In this document: piece by piece, positions 1 to 8,299 of the stretch
Numbering within the stretch: the first letter of the stretch is position 1
Layout of the letters: each line of letters begins with the position of its first letter
Origin: Bacteroidota bacterium
GTDB lineage: Bacteria; Bacteroidota; Bacteroidia; Cytophagales; Cyclobacteriaceae
Direction of reading: 5' to 3'
Length of the DNA stretch: 64,000 bases
NCBI GenBank assembly: GCA_023417065.1
Contig: JAEZGH010000209.1
Coordinates: 1 to 64,000, forward strand
The notes under the pieces: generated by a model
Seen by the model: only the letters and a program-made list of their open reading frames with translations
Database searches by the model: none
Told to the model about the DNA's origin: nothing
Position numbers and translations under genes: made by a program

Positions 1-813
1 CCCGGCTCTCTTCACCTTGGGAAGGGGTGCGCCGGATTTTCGCAGACTTCAAGAGGAGTTGAAATTTCTTTCAGGGACGGTACTTCTCAGGGCTTCGATT
101 GGGTTGTCGCGGCGGACGGCGTACATTCTGTTTTCCGTCAGCAACTTGTTCCCGGCAGCAAACCGAGATATGCAGGCTACACGTGCTGGCGTGGACTGAC
201 AGGCATTCTTCCTGCAGGGTTCGATGCAGAAGAAGCATTTGAAACCTGGGGAGCTGGCAAACGGTTCGGCGTCGTACCGCTTTCGCGTAATCGAATCTAT
301 TGGTATACGACGGTCAACGCACCACAAGACGATGTGGCGTTGCGCCAGGCCGGGGTAAGGGAGTTGCAGCAGATGTTTGGTAATTTCCATTCACCTGTTT
401 CGGAAATCATTTCATCCACACCTCAGGATGCCATTATACACAATGACATAATTGACGTTAAGCCCATCAGTAAGTTTGCGTTCGATCGGATAGTGCTTTC
501 CGGAGATGCCGCACATGCAACCACGCCGAACATGGGCCAGGGTGCCTGTATGGCTATCGAGGACGCTGTTGTACTGAGTAATTGCATCGCAGGAACAGAT
601 GACATGAGGAGCGCGTTTCAGCGTTACGAGCGTCTGCGTATAGGTCGTACTACCAAAATCGTGAATACTTCGTACACGCTGGGGAAAATCGGCCAGTTGA
701 AGCATCCATTGCTGGTGAAGCTTCGTAACAAAGCGATGCAGCTAACCCCACAGCACGTATCCGACAAGCAGTTGGAGTTTCTCTTCAATGTTTCGCTTTC
801 CGAGAATGGGTGA
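1..813 (+). CDS. FAD-dependent monooxygenase, 5'-truncated by window edge
   Basis: Frame 1 is open from the first base, so the N-terminal dinucleotide-binding motif lies outside the window; 270 residues remain. Two family hallmarks are visible: a DG motif (WVVAADGVHSVFR, about residues 45-57) and the FAD ribityl-binding motif GDAAHATTPNMGQGACMAIEDA starting at about residue 167. These define the PHBH-like class A flavoprotein monooxygenases, which use NAD(P)H and O2 to hydroxylate small, often aromatic, substrates in the cytosol; the substrate here cannot be read from sequence. Its stop codon overlaps the start of the LytS-like kinase gene, so the two are probably co-transcribed. Confidence 0.9.
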   Translation, partial: PGSLHLGKGCAGFSQTSRGVEISFRDGTSQGFDWVVAADGVHSVFRQQLVPGSKPRYAGYTCWRGLTGILPAGFDAEEAFETWGAGKRFGVVPLSRNRIYWYTTVNAPQDDVALRQAGVRELQQMFGNFHSPVSEIISSTPQDAIIHNDIIDVKPISKFAFDRIVLSGDAAHATTPNMGQGACMAIEDAVVLSNCIAGTDDMRSAFQRYERLRIGRTTKIVNTSYTLGKIGQLKHPLLVKLRNKAMQLTPQHVSDKQLEFLFNVSLSENG

Positions 814-1834
814 GATAATCCGATACGACAAGCCCCGTGGGTTCTATCTCACCTACGGAACCATATTGCTCTTTGTACTCCTGGGATATATTGTCAGGAG
901 TGCAAAGTACGAGTTTGGTCGGGAGTTGCAGATTTGGCTGAGCATCGTATCACTAGGGCTTATCGCTGTATTCTGGGAAAGCCTGCGTATCATTAATAAC
1001 TACCTGAACCGGGTAATGCCCTTTGAGCGGGGTACTGCATCAAGAGTGATCGTACAGTTGTTATCGGGAGCGCTCGTAGGTCTTCTTATACGTTATTTTA
1101 TCTATCGTTTTGGAGAGCCGTATCTTCCTTTTAAGCTGGATGAATTGTTCGCAGCGGCAACGTGGGTTATATATGTATTCGTACCGTGCTCAGTCAATCT
1201 GGGTTTCTTTACGGTGCATCTTTTCGATCGGTGGAAGAGATCTCTTATCCTTGCCGAAAAGCTCGAGCGGGAGAAAACCCAGGTTCAGTTTGATAATCTG
1301 AAGAACCAGCTCAATCCTCATTTCCTCTTCAACGCGCTGACTTCACTTAATAGCCTTATTTTTACGGATCAGAAGCTGGCATCTGAATTCCTGCAGCAGT
1401 TGTCGAAGGTTTTCCGGTATGTACTTCAAAGCAGAGAAAAGACTACGGTCAGTCTTCAGGTTGAATTAACCTTCATCAGGCACTATATTGACCTGCTTAA
1501 GACGCGGTTCTCGGGGTCGTTGCTTATTTCTGTCGACGTTGATAATAATGAACTTGAGAGCGAAATTGTGCCGGTAACGTTGCAGGTTCTTATCGGAAAT
1601 GCGATCAAGCACAACGTGATTGACGAAGCCAGGCCATTGTACATAAAGATAAAAGCCAAAGGTGGCTACGTGGAAGTCCGGAATAATCTGCAGCCGCGTA
1701 AGCGAGTGGAGGAGTCGAATAAGCAGGGGCTTGAGAACCTCAGTGGATTGTACGGGTTTCTTACGCCGATGCCCTTTGTGATTGAATCCGATGAAGGAGA
1801 GTTTGTTGTCAAAGTTCCGTTGATAGCACATTAG
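788..1834 (+). CDS. LytS/YehU-type sensor histidine kinase
   Basis: 348 residues if started at 788; an ATG at 806 (8-bp overlap with the upstream stop) is equally possible. Four hydrophobic segments (about 22-36, 49-64, 88-106, 122-146) form an integral-membrane sensor, followed by a short coiled linker and the His_kinase (PF06580-type) domain. The phospho-acceptor is in LKNQLNPHFLFNAL (H178), the N box in VLIGNAIKHN (268-277), and a glycine box near NKQGLENLSGLYG (311-323). It lacks a classical HisKA domain, as usual for this family. It should autophosphorylate and pass phosphate to the LytTR regulator encoded 20 bp downstream. The signal is unknown. Confidence 0.92.
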   Translation: MFRFPRMGEIIRYDKPRGFYLTYGTILLFVLLGYIVRSAKYEFGRELQIWLSIVSLGLIAVFWESLRIINNYLNRVMPFERGTASRVIVQLLSGALVGLLIRYFIYRFGEPYLPFKLDELFAAATWVIYVFVPCSVNLGFFTVHLFDRWKRSLILAEKLEREKTQVQFDNLKNQLNPHFLFNALTSLNSLIFTDQKLASEFLQQLSKVFRYVLQSREKTTVSLQVELTFIRHYIDLLKTRFSGSLLISVDVDNNELESEIVPVTLQVLIGNAIKHNVIDEARPLYIKIKAKGGYVEVRNNLQPRKRVEESNKQGLENLSGLYGFLTPMPFVIESDEGEFVVKVPLIAH

Positions 1835-1853
1835 CAGTAACAGAAAATCAGGT

Positions 1854-2606
1854 ATGCGTATTTTGATCATTGAAGATGAACCGCTGGTAGCAAAAGACCT
1901 GCGCCACCATATTCAGCGTATAGAGCCAGAGTCATCGATCGTTGGCGTGTTGACCTCGGTGGAGGGTGCAGCGCAGTGGTTCGAGTCCAATGCTGCGCCG
2001 GATCTTATACTTTCGGATATTCAATTATCGGATGGCATTGCTTTCGATGTCTTTGAATCGCGAAGCATTGGTTGCCCTATCATTTTTACTACAGCGTATG
2101 ATGATTATGCTATCCGGGCTTTCAAGCTGAACAGCATAGATTATTTGCTTAAGCCAATTGATCCGGAAGAGTTGGCAAGGGCGCTGAAGAAGTATAAGTT
2201 GTATAAAGCGATTCCCCATCTGGAAGAACAACTTGCAGACTTCTTTCAGAAGTGGAAATCACCGAATGTGCATTACAAAGAACGGTTCCTGGTAACGCAC
2301 GGCAATTCACTCATTCCAGTTCTCGTCGACGATGTTGCTTTTTTTCACAAGGAGCATCTCATCTTTCTTCATACCATCGACAGTGAAAAATACATTTGTG
2401 AATACACTGCACTTGATGATGTTGAGGAACTGCTGGATCCGAAATTATTTTTCCGGGTAAACAGACAATTCATAATACACATACAGGCAGTGGGGAAAGT
2501 GAAACCAACTCACAAAGGCTTGCTGGTGTCGTTGAAGCCGCCGTTCAATACGGAAATCGACATAAGCCGGGAGAAGGCAGCTGCATTCAAGAGGTGGCTC
2601 GGCTGA
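1854..2606 (+). CDS. LytTR-family response regulator
   Basis: 250 residues: receiver domain (about 1-120) with acidic pocket E7-D8, phospho-acceptor D55 (LILSDIQLSDG), conserved T79/T80 and K100 (YLLKPID), then a LytTR DNA-binding domain (about 145-248) with the typical late motif FFRVNRQFIIHI. Such proteins bind direct repeats upstream of targets and act as the cognate regulator of LytS-type kinases. It begins 20 bp after the kinase stop, so the pair is one transcriptional unit with the monooxygenase upstream. The gene ends 5 bp before the convergent APP1-like gene. Confidence 0.95.
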   Translation: MRILIIEDEPLVAKDLRHHIQRIEPESSIVGVLTSVEGAAQWFESNAAPDLILSDIQLSDGIAFDVFESRSIGCPIIFTTAYDDYAIRAFKLNSIDYLLKPIDPEELARALKKYKLYKAIPHLEEQLADFFQKWKSPNVHYKERFLVTHGNSLIPVLVDDVAFFHKEHLIFLHTIDSEKYICEYTALDDVEELLDPKLFFRVNRQFIIHIQAVGKVKPTHKGLLVSLKPPFNTEIDISREKAAAFKRWLG

Positions 2607-2610
2607 GTTG

Positions 2611-3561
2611 TCAGAGATCCCAGGGGATGTCTTCGGGAAATTCTTTTTCGTAGTACAATCCGATGTTATTTTCCTTTAGGGTTTTCGCTGCTTTGGCGAG
2701 AACGGCGTCGTGCGCCTTGCGATCGCGGACTTTCCGGATGATGATATAACGTATTCGTTCAGGGAACTGCTCGGCGAGGGTGAGGTAAATAGTCAGGTCC
2801 TTTTGTGTATTGTCGCCAATAAGTATGTACTTCTTATTCGGGAACAACTCCATGATTTTTGCCAGCATGGTCATCTTGTGAGTATGCTTCCTGCCGCGTA
2901 TGCGTCTGCCGACGACGTGAGCGAGGTGGATGAACTGCTTAAGGAATAACGGGCCAGGAGGGAATTCATTGATGGTAAGGAACCGATATAACAGGGGGTA
3001 AAGATTCTGCTCGCTGTTGCTTAGGTAGAAGCAATTCGTTCCCGACAAAGCGAAACGTTTGATGAGTTGTTGCATGCTTTTTACCGCCTTGCGTTTTTCA
3101 ACGGATGTAAAAAGCAGCGTTCTGAACTGCTTGAATTTGTTTCCTATGAAAGAATGTATGAGCGTGTCGTCAAGATCAGAAATGACGATGGTGGGTGAAT
3201 CAACCGGTTGAATGTGGTTGGGGTATAGGTCCTGGGTCAACTCGACTTCTTCGCCGGTAGGCAGAAGACGCAGGCTTTCGAGCCGGGTTTGTTTTTCCGA
3301 GAAGTCAACCTCACACCAGAATGATCCTGAGCGGTCGGTTTTACCATGAACGGTACCGTGGTCGAAACACATTTCAAACGCTGTGTTGGCTACCCCGGAA
3401 GATTGATATAAACCGATGATGGTTTTGAAGTTTTTGAACCAGCTGTATTTTTTGAAACTGAGATCTGTTACAGGTGAGTGTGCGAGCTTACCAAAGAAAA
3501 CATTATGAGTTCCATTAGATAAACCATAAAAGCTGAGAAGGATGACACTAGTTTTCCCCAT
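2611..3561 (-). CDS. APP1-like phosphatidate phosphatase (HAD fold)
   Basis: 316 residues, cytosolic, no signal peptide. The C-terminal half carries the HAD-type DxDxT motif of the App1 catalytic domain (VISDLDDTLIHSF; D129, D131, T133), a lysine-rich middle and a late acidic motif YILIGDNTQKDLTIY. Members of the yeast App1 family remove phosphate from phosphatidate. The N-terminal 120 residues form the beta-rich App1 accessory region. Its start codon overlaps the end of the diacylglycerol-kinase-like gene by 14 bp, so translation is probably coupled with the enzyme that catalyses the opposite reaction. Substrate assignment is by family only. Confidence 0.85.
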   Translation of the reverse strand: MGKTSVILLSFYGLSNGTHNVFFGKLAHSPVTDLSFKKYSWFKNFKTIIGLYQSSGVANTAFEMCFDHGTVHGKTDRSGSFWCEVDFSEKQTRLESLRLLPTGEEVELTQDLYPNHIQPVDSPTIVISDLDDTLIHSFIGNKFKQFRTLLFTSVEKRKAVKSMQQLIKRFALSGTNCFYLSNSEQNLYPLLYRFLTINEFPPGPLFLKQFIHLAHVVGRRIRGRKHTHKMTMLAKIMELFPNKKYILIGDNTQKDLTIYLTLAEQFPERIRYIIIRKVRDRKAHDAVLAKAAKTLKENNIGLYYEKEFPEDIPWDL

Positions 3562-4432
3562 CAGGCAAGACGACTTTTAGGGCAGACGAAATGATCTTTA
3601 TTTTGAGCTCACCAACTTCGCCCATGTATTCTCCATCGATCTGAAGGTGTGCTTTGGGTGTAACCGCGATAACAGCTTCCTTGCAGCTTATCACGTCAGA
3701 GAACATTTCCTTGTCGAGGAAAATATTGATTGCAGTAAGTCCGGCTTTAATTGCTGAGGCGAGGTCAATGGTTTGGACATTGCATATTTCGAACCTGCCG
3801 TCAGAGGGAGAGCCTTCAGATATCTGGACACCGGTTCCGTACTTATGTGCGTTGGCGATGACGAGCATGTATCCTTCCTTATCATAGGTTTCCTCCGGCG
3901 TGGTGATTGTAAATTTCATCAGATCACTTTGCCGGATAGAACTGATCAGGTGCTTGGCGTATCCCAGCATTCCTTTGTCACCGGCCTCTTCGTAATTCTT
4001 AACCAGCAATGCATTCGTGCCGAGGTCGCTCAGATGCATGCAAATGTATTCTTCGTTTATATGCATGACATCCAGCGGGATGGTGTTTTTCGATCTCATC
4101 GCGATTCGCAATGCTTCCCCCGTATTTCTGGGAATTGCAAGGGCTGTAGCGAGTCCATTTGCCGAGCCAGTTGGCAGAATTGCCATTGGCAGATTCATGC
4201 CCATAAGGTTCCTGCCCACAAGTTGAACGGTACCATCACCGCCGCATGCCACAACGCGATCGGGTAGAGTTGATCGCACTTTTTTCTGGAGCAGTTCATT
4301 ATCATCTTCACCTGTTGTGAAATGGACTACGTATTCCTGATCGAATTCCTGCGAAAGATCCTGAATCAACGAGATAACCTCCTCAGCATTAACTTTTCCT
4401 GAGGTTGGATTCATCACATACAGGATTTTCAT
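3548..4432 (-). CDS. Diacylglycerol/lipid kinase (YegS-like)
   Basis: 294 residues. The ATP-binding region shows the DAGK catalytic signatures MNPTSGK (7-13), GGDGTVQLVGRNLMG (64-78) and LPTGSANGLATAL (86-98). The C-terminal half is the beta-sandwich typical of NAD-kinase-like lipid kinases, ending in DGEYMGEV. Likely phosphorylates diacylglycerol or a related lipid at the inner membrane surface; sphingoid substrates cannot be excluded because many Bacteroidota make sphingolipids. First gene of a two-gene operon with the APP1-like phosphatase, transcribed leftward from the AT-rich gap at 4433-4500. Confidence 0.9.
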   Translation of the reverse strand: MKILYVMNPTSGKVNAEEVISLIQDLSQEFDQEYVVHFTTGEDDNELLQKKVRSTLPDRVVACGGDGTVQLVGRNLMGMNLPMAILPTGSANGLATALAIPRNTGEALRIAMRSKNTIPLDVMHINEEYICMHLSDLGTNALLVKNYEEAGDKGMLGYAKHLISSIRQSDLMKFTITTPEETYDKEGYMLVIANAHKYGTGVQISEGSPSDGRFEICNVQTIDLASAIKAGLTAINIFLDKEMFSDVISCKEAVIAVTPKAHLQIDGEYMGEVGELKIKIISSALKVVLPDGEN

Positions 4433-4494
4433 AATTTTTTTATTCTATAAACGTAAAATCAAGTGCCACCCGATTGCTTTACTAATAGAAAACA

Positions 4495-4520
4495 AAAGCC
4501 CCGGTGATGGTCGGGGCTTT
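4495..4520 (-). terminator. Rho-independent terminator of the Dabb gene
   Basis: Stem AAAGCCCCG (4495-4503) pairs perfectly with CGGGGCTTT (4512-4520) around an 8-nt loop. Read on the minus strand the hairpin is followed by a T-rich tract (TTTTGTTTTC), placing it 20 bp after the stop codon of the Dabb-family gene. Confidence 0.85.
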
Positions 4521-4540
4521 ATTGAAATGGTTAAGAAGAA

Positions 4541-4954
4541 TCAGACGTCAATGGAATCGTATACTACGACCTTGCTCCACAAATGACTGCAATCTTCCAC
4601 GAATTTTTGGTGCAGCGGGTGGACCTGATAGACGTTCTGGCCTTCGACGTCGTCGAAGAACATGAGTTCTGAAACCTGGTAGCTGTTGTCTACGACGTCC
4701 CGTTTTTCAGTACTTGCCGGTACGCCGATATAGAGTTTTTTTACCGTTTCGATCTTGCGAAGTGTTTGTAAGCCTTCGATCAGTTTGTTCCGATCTTCAA
4801 TGGAGTCGGGGTTTTTGAGCCAAAAGAATACGTGATGGGTGAGTTGTTTTTTAGTCTTGTCCATAGTTGGTAAAGAAAATGCAGGCAAAGTAACGGCTCC
4901 CGCAGTAACTGCGGCTGTTGTCAGCAGAAACTTCCGCCTCGTTGATTTACTCAT
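4541..4954 (-). CDS. Dabb-family protein with Tat-type signal
   Basis: 137 residues from the ATG at 4954 (a TTG three codons upstream is possible). The N-terminus is a twin-arginine signal: STRRKFLLTTAAV followed by a hydrophobic run ending near PAFS. The mature part is a stress-responsive alpha/beta-barrel (Dabb) domain: LTHHVFFWLKNPDSIEDR, the VKKLYIGVPAS strand, and the terminal HLWSKVVVYDS. Dabb domains are ferredoxin-like dimeric folds of mostly unknown role; in Bacteroidota exported copies are common. Monocistronic, with its own terminator. Confidence 0.88.
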   Translation of the reverse strand: MSKSTRRKFLLTTAAVTAGAVTLPAFSLPTMDKTKKQLTHHVFFWLKNPDSIEDRNKLIEGLQTLRKIETVKKLYIGVPASTEKRDVVDNSYQVSELMFFDDVEGQNVYQVHPLHQKFVEDCSHLWSKVVVYDSIDV

Positions 4955-5037
4955 AAACTTCAAGATTTTCGAAAAGATAGAATATTTGAGCGAGCACTCA
5001 AACGTTTCTTTCGCGAACGGCCGGTGGAGGTGAACGG

Positions 5038-5418
5038 TTAAATCGTTATTTCAACGCGGTTGCCGTCAGGGTCGAGGACTATGCTTTCGAAATATCCGTC
5101 ACCGGTTACACGGGGTTCCCCGGTTATGCAAAAACCATCCTTTCGAAGTTGTTCTGTAATGGCGATCACGTTTTCCTTCGATCCCACCGAAATGGCGAAG
5201 TGTGCCAGGCCTGTGTAATTGGCAGCGTTGACAGGCTGAAGGTTTGGACAGTGCATAATTTCCAGTCGTGCCCCCTCTGAGAAGGCGAGGAAATAACTTT
5301 CAAACGCCTTCACCTCATTGCGGTATTTAGGTCCGGCTGTGACACCGAAATACCTTCCGTAAAAAGATCGCAGTCGTTCGAGATCGTTGGTCCAGATAGC
5401 CAGATGTTCAATCTTCAT
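5038..5418 (-). CDS. VOC/glyoxalase-like dioxygenase-superfamily protein
   Basis: 126 residues covering one vicinal-oxygen-chelate domain made of two beta-alpha-beta-beta-beta modules. Putative metal ligands are H5 (MKIEHLAIW), E53 region (ARLEIMHC), H73 (GLAHFAISVG) and the terminal glutamate of NRVEITI. Length and layout match the short single-domain VOC proteins often annotated as glyoxalase or fosmidomycin/fosfomycin-resistance-like; the substrate is unknown. It is the last gene of a tight trio with the flavin-binding protein (15 bp upstream) and the MDR oxidoreductase, suggesting a shared role in detoxifying electrophiles, which is inference. Confidence 0.85.
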   Translation of the reverse strand: MKIEHLAIWTNDLERLRSFYGRYFGVTAGPKYRNEVKAFESYFLAFSEGARLEIMHCPNLQPVNAANYTGLAHFAISVGSKENVIAITEQLRKDGFCITGEPRVTGDGYFESIVLDPDGNRVEITI

Positions 5419-5433
5419 TCGACGGGGAGCGAA

Positions 5434-6072
5434 TTATTCCAGATAAGCAGGTAATGGAATTTCCGGAGCAAGAAGATCATCAGCAATAGCAGGCTTGCGT
5501 TCAATTTTCAATGGAATGACTCCTGCCCACACAGGTAGTACATAATCTTCATCATCGTCTTTTGGGCCACCAACGCGCACTTTGGCAGATGCTTCGTTGA
5601 TAGGAAACTTGATCACCATCGTAGCTTTCCATTCACCAGGGTTCGGCTTTCGGATTTCATTCCAACGTCCAGGTTGCACTTTTTCTGTGAATGCTTCCAA
5701 CGCCAGATATTGCTCCTGTTCATCGGTCACAATCTCAGGTTTGCTGAAGATGACAACAGAGCGATAATTCATTGAATGATGGAAGGCCGACCTGGCGAGA
5801 ACCAGTCCGTCGACAAGGGTAGCGCTCAGACACACATCACATCCTGACTGGAAGTAGCGCATGTATCCGCTGCCTACTGACCCGTGGATGTAGATGTACT
5901 CGCCAATGCGGCAATGGCCGGTGGGCATCATGAAGGGCTTTCCGTCGCGGACAAAGGCAAGGGTGATGTAACACGCTTCATCGATAATGCTGAAGATCGC
6001 TTCTTTGTCGTAGACACCGCGCTTTGGTAGGCGTGTTATTTTTGTGTTCGGTGTGACTTGAAACTTTTTCAT
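5434..6072 (-). CDS. Pyridoxamine 5'-phosphate oxidase-like flavin-binding protein
   Basis: 212 residues. The N-terminal half matches the PNPOx-like split-barrel of the NimA/flavin-nucleotide-binding group: TKITRLPKRGVYDKEAIFSIIDEA, then ACYITLAFVRDGKPFMMPTGHCRIGEYIYIHGSVGSG, containing the expected His in the PTGH strand. C-terminal part ends with WAGVIPLKIE, characteristic of this family. It probably binds FMN or heme; reductive inactivation of nitro compounds is known for some relatives, not shown here. Its ATG overlaps the stop of the upstream oxidoreductase gene by one base (TAATG), so translation is coupled. Confidence 0.88.
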   Translation of the reverse strand: MKKFQVTPNTKITRLPKRGVYDKEAIFSIIDEACYITLAFVRDGKPFMMPTGHCRIGEYIYIHGSVGSGYMRYFQSGCDVCLSATLVDGLVLARSAFHHSMNYRSVVIFSKPEIVTDEQEQYLALEAFTEKVQPGRWNEIRKPNPGEWKATMVIKFPINEASAKVRVGGPKDDDEDYVLPVWAGVIPLKIERKPAIADDLLAPEIPLPAYLE

Positions 6073-7070
6073 TACTTAATACTTAAAACGATTTTTCCGA
6101 ATTGATCAGCGGCTTCCATTAATTTGAACCCCTGTTGAATTTCTTCAAGCGGGAGAACCCTGTCGATCACGGGTTTCAGATTTCTGCTCTCAAGGAAATC
6201 AAGCATTGAGAGGAATTCGTCTCGCGTGCCCATCGTAGTTCCGAGGATGGATAGTTGTTTCCAATAGAGAGATCGGGTGGCTACCTCGGAGATGTTTCCT
6301 GCCGTTCTTCCGAAGTTTACAATCCTCCCTCCCGGCAGCGCCAGGTCTATCAGTTTATTGAAATCAGCTCCGCCGGCGCTGTCGATAATGATGTCGAAAC
6401 CTCCGGACACTTTCCTGGCTTTTTCGGCCCACTGCGAGTCTTTGTAATTGAAGCCATCAATAGCTCCGAGCGCTTTTGCCTTTTCGATTTTTTCGTTGGA
6501 ACCAGAAGTTACATAGACGCGGGCCTGGTAAGCGGTGGCAAATTGCAACAGCCAGAGCGCAACGCCGCCTCCGATTCCGGTGATCAGTACTTTTTCTTTT
6601 GCCCGCAGTCGCGCCTTCGAAAATAGTGCGCGATACGCTGTTAATCCCGACAACGGTACCGCTGCTGCTTCTGCAAACGAAAGGTGCGGCGGTTTTTCAA
6701 AAACATACTGTTTCGGCACCACGATGTAGTCACTGAACGTACCGTTATCAGGGAATCCGAGGATCTTGAAAGAGTCGCCCTGCACTACAGGGTTTGAGCC
6801 CCAGTTAAGGCTGGGGTTTATCACTACTTCAGCTCCGATCAGCATCGGATTCGCGTCTTCACCGACAGCTTCTACTACTCCCGCGCCATCGGAGCCCAGG
6901 GTTATACCTTGCTGAAACGATTGGGTTTGCTCCTTCACTAACCAGAGGTCGCGATGATTGATTGCGGCGTTATGAACGCGAATTAAGACCTGATCCTTGA
7001 TGGCAACGGGTTTCTTGATATTTTCAATGACAAGTGGTTGTTCCGGGCTTTTATAAACTGCAGCTCTCAT
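6072..7070 (-). CDS. Zinc-type/quinone oxidoreductase of the MDR superfamily
   Basis: 332 residues. GroES-like N-terminal domain (MRAAVYKSPEQPLVIENI, HRDLWLVKE, GSDGAGVVEAVG at about 61-72) and a Rossmann domain with the nucleotide loop VLITGIGGGVALWLLQFA (about 161-178). Zinc-ligand cysteines of alcohol dehydrogenases are absent, so it belongs to the zinc-independent quinone oxidoreductase (QOR) side of the family and likely reduces quinones or enones with NADPH. First gene of a three-gene leftward operon ending with the VOC protein. Confidence 0.9.
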   Translation of the reverse strand: MRAAVYKSPEQPLVIENIKKPVAIKDQVLIRVHNAAINHRDLWLVKEQTQSFQQGITLGSDGAGVVEAVGEDANPMLIGAEVVINPSLNWGSNPVVQGDSFKILGFPDNGTFSDYIVVPKQYVFEKPPHLSFAEAAAVPLSGLTAYRALFSKARLRAKEKVLITGIGGGVALWLLQFATAYQARVYVTSGSNEKIEKAKALGAIDGFNYKDSQWAEKARKVSGGFDIIIDSAGGADFNKLIDLALPGGRIVNFGRTAGNISEVATRSLYWKQLSILGTTMGTRDEFLSMLDFLESRNLKPVIDRVLPLEEIQQGFKLMEAADQFGKIVLSIK

Positions 7071-7143
7071 GATTACTTAAGGGAATAGCATGCCTCCACG
7101 AAGAGGCTTCGTGTAAACTTCAAATCGTCAGCGAAATCTCGGA

Positions 7144-8220
7144 TTACTTTTTCTGAATAATGTAGTTCCAGCCGTGTGTATCCGGATCAATACCGAGACG
7201 AATCCTGTTGAGTTTTTCTTTCATTTTCAACTGGAGGCTGTCGGCTTTCGGTTCAGGAATTTCAAGGTCGTTTCCGCCGATATTGATTACAGCAATAGGA
7301 GCTACAACGGCTGCGGTACCAGAACCAAATGCTTCTGTAACTTCGCCTGATTTGAATCCTTTTTCGATTTCATCAATACTGATCCTGCGTTCTTCCACTT
7401 CGACGCCAAGGTCATGCGCGAGTGTAATGAGCGTGTCTCTGGTGACACCTTCGAGAATAGCAGTAGTGAGCTTTGGCGTGACGAGTTTGCCGTTGATGAC
7501 GAAGAATACGTTCATCATTCCGACCTCGTCGATGTACTTGTGTTCCTTGTGGTCGGTCCACAGCAGTTGATCGAAGCCTTGCTCGCGAGCCAGTTGCGTG
7601 GGATAGAATGCGCCGCCGTAGTTTCCGGCACATTTGGCGAACCCTGTTCCACCTTCGGCTGTGCGAACGTAGGTATTTTCAACTTTGAGCCGATACGGTT
7701 TCGCCTGATAGGCGGCAACCGGACTATTCATGATGATGAATTTGAAATGATCCGCAACTTTTACACCGAGGCGGGCTTCATAAGCAAACACGAGTGGCCT
7801 GATGTAGAGTGACGAGCCTTCTGCGGTTGGAATCCAATCCTGATCAAGTTCAACGAGCGCATGAAGTGACTGCAGGAACATTTCTTCGGGGATTCGCGGC
7901 ATGCACATCCTGTCCATCGAGCGGTTGAGGCGCGCATGGTGCTTATGAGGTCTGAAGATGTTGATGTTGCCATCGTTCATCCAGAACGCTTTCATGCCTT
8001 CGAATATAGATTGTCCGTAATGTAGTGAAAGCATGGCGGGGCTAACTGATATGTCGGCGAAGGGCACGATTTCAGGATCCTGCCATTTTCCGTCTTTGAA
8101 ATCGGCTACCAACATATGGTCGGCGAGATACTTGCCGAACTCAAGATTGTTGAAATCAGTTTCTGAAATTCTCGAATGGGTTACCCGCGTAATGGGTATG
8201 GTTGTCGTTGCAGTACTCAT
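7144..8220 (-). CDS. ilvE: Branched-chain amino acid aminotransferase
   Basis: 358 residues, PLP fold type IV, long (mitochondrial/BCAT2-like) subgroup. Diagnostic segments are HYGQSIFEGMKAF (67-79), RPHKHHARLNRS (90-101), and GGTGFAKCAGNYGGAFYP (190-207) with the PLP-binding lysine K196. The C-terminus has EAFGSGTAAVVAPI. Interconverts valine, leucine and isoleucine with their 2-oxo acids using glutamate; in Bacteroidota these oxo acids also feed iso-branched fatty acids. Transcribed alone in its orientation, 79 bp upstream of the decarboxylase end; no terminator with T-run was found after it. Confidence 0.96.
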   Translation of the reverse strand: MSTATTTIPITRVTHSRISETDFNNLEFGKYLADHMLVADFKDGKWQDPEIVPFADISVSPAMLSLHYGQSIFEGMKAFWMNDGNINIFRPHKHHARLNRSMDRMCMPRIPEEMFLQSLHALVELDQDWIPTAEGSSLYIRPLVFAYEARLGVKVADHFKFIIMNSPVAAYQAKPYRLKVENTYVRTAEGGTGFAKCAGNYGGAFYPTQLAREQGFDQLLWTDHKEHKYIDEVGMMNVFFVINGKLVTPKLTTAILEGVTRDTLITLAHDLGVEVEERRISIDEIEKGFKSGEVTEAFGSGTAAVVAPIAVINIGGNDLEIPEPKADSLQLKMKEKLNRIRLGIDPDTHGWNYIIQKK

Positions 8221-8299
8221 GTCACATTATGGATTGAAGGTCTGAATTTCTTAATAATCCGGGTAAATAAGGATAAAACTTCTGTTAATAGTGGTAGAA

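Noticed and set aside
7097..7113. Hairpin CACGAAG-AGG-CTTCGTG between ilvE and the MDR gene
   Set aside because: A 3-nt loop and no T-run; a terminator could not be supported.
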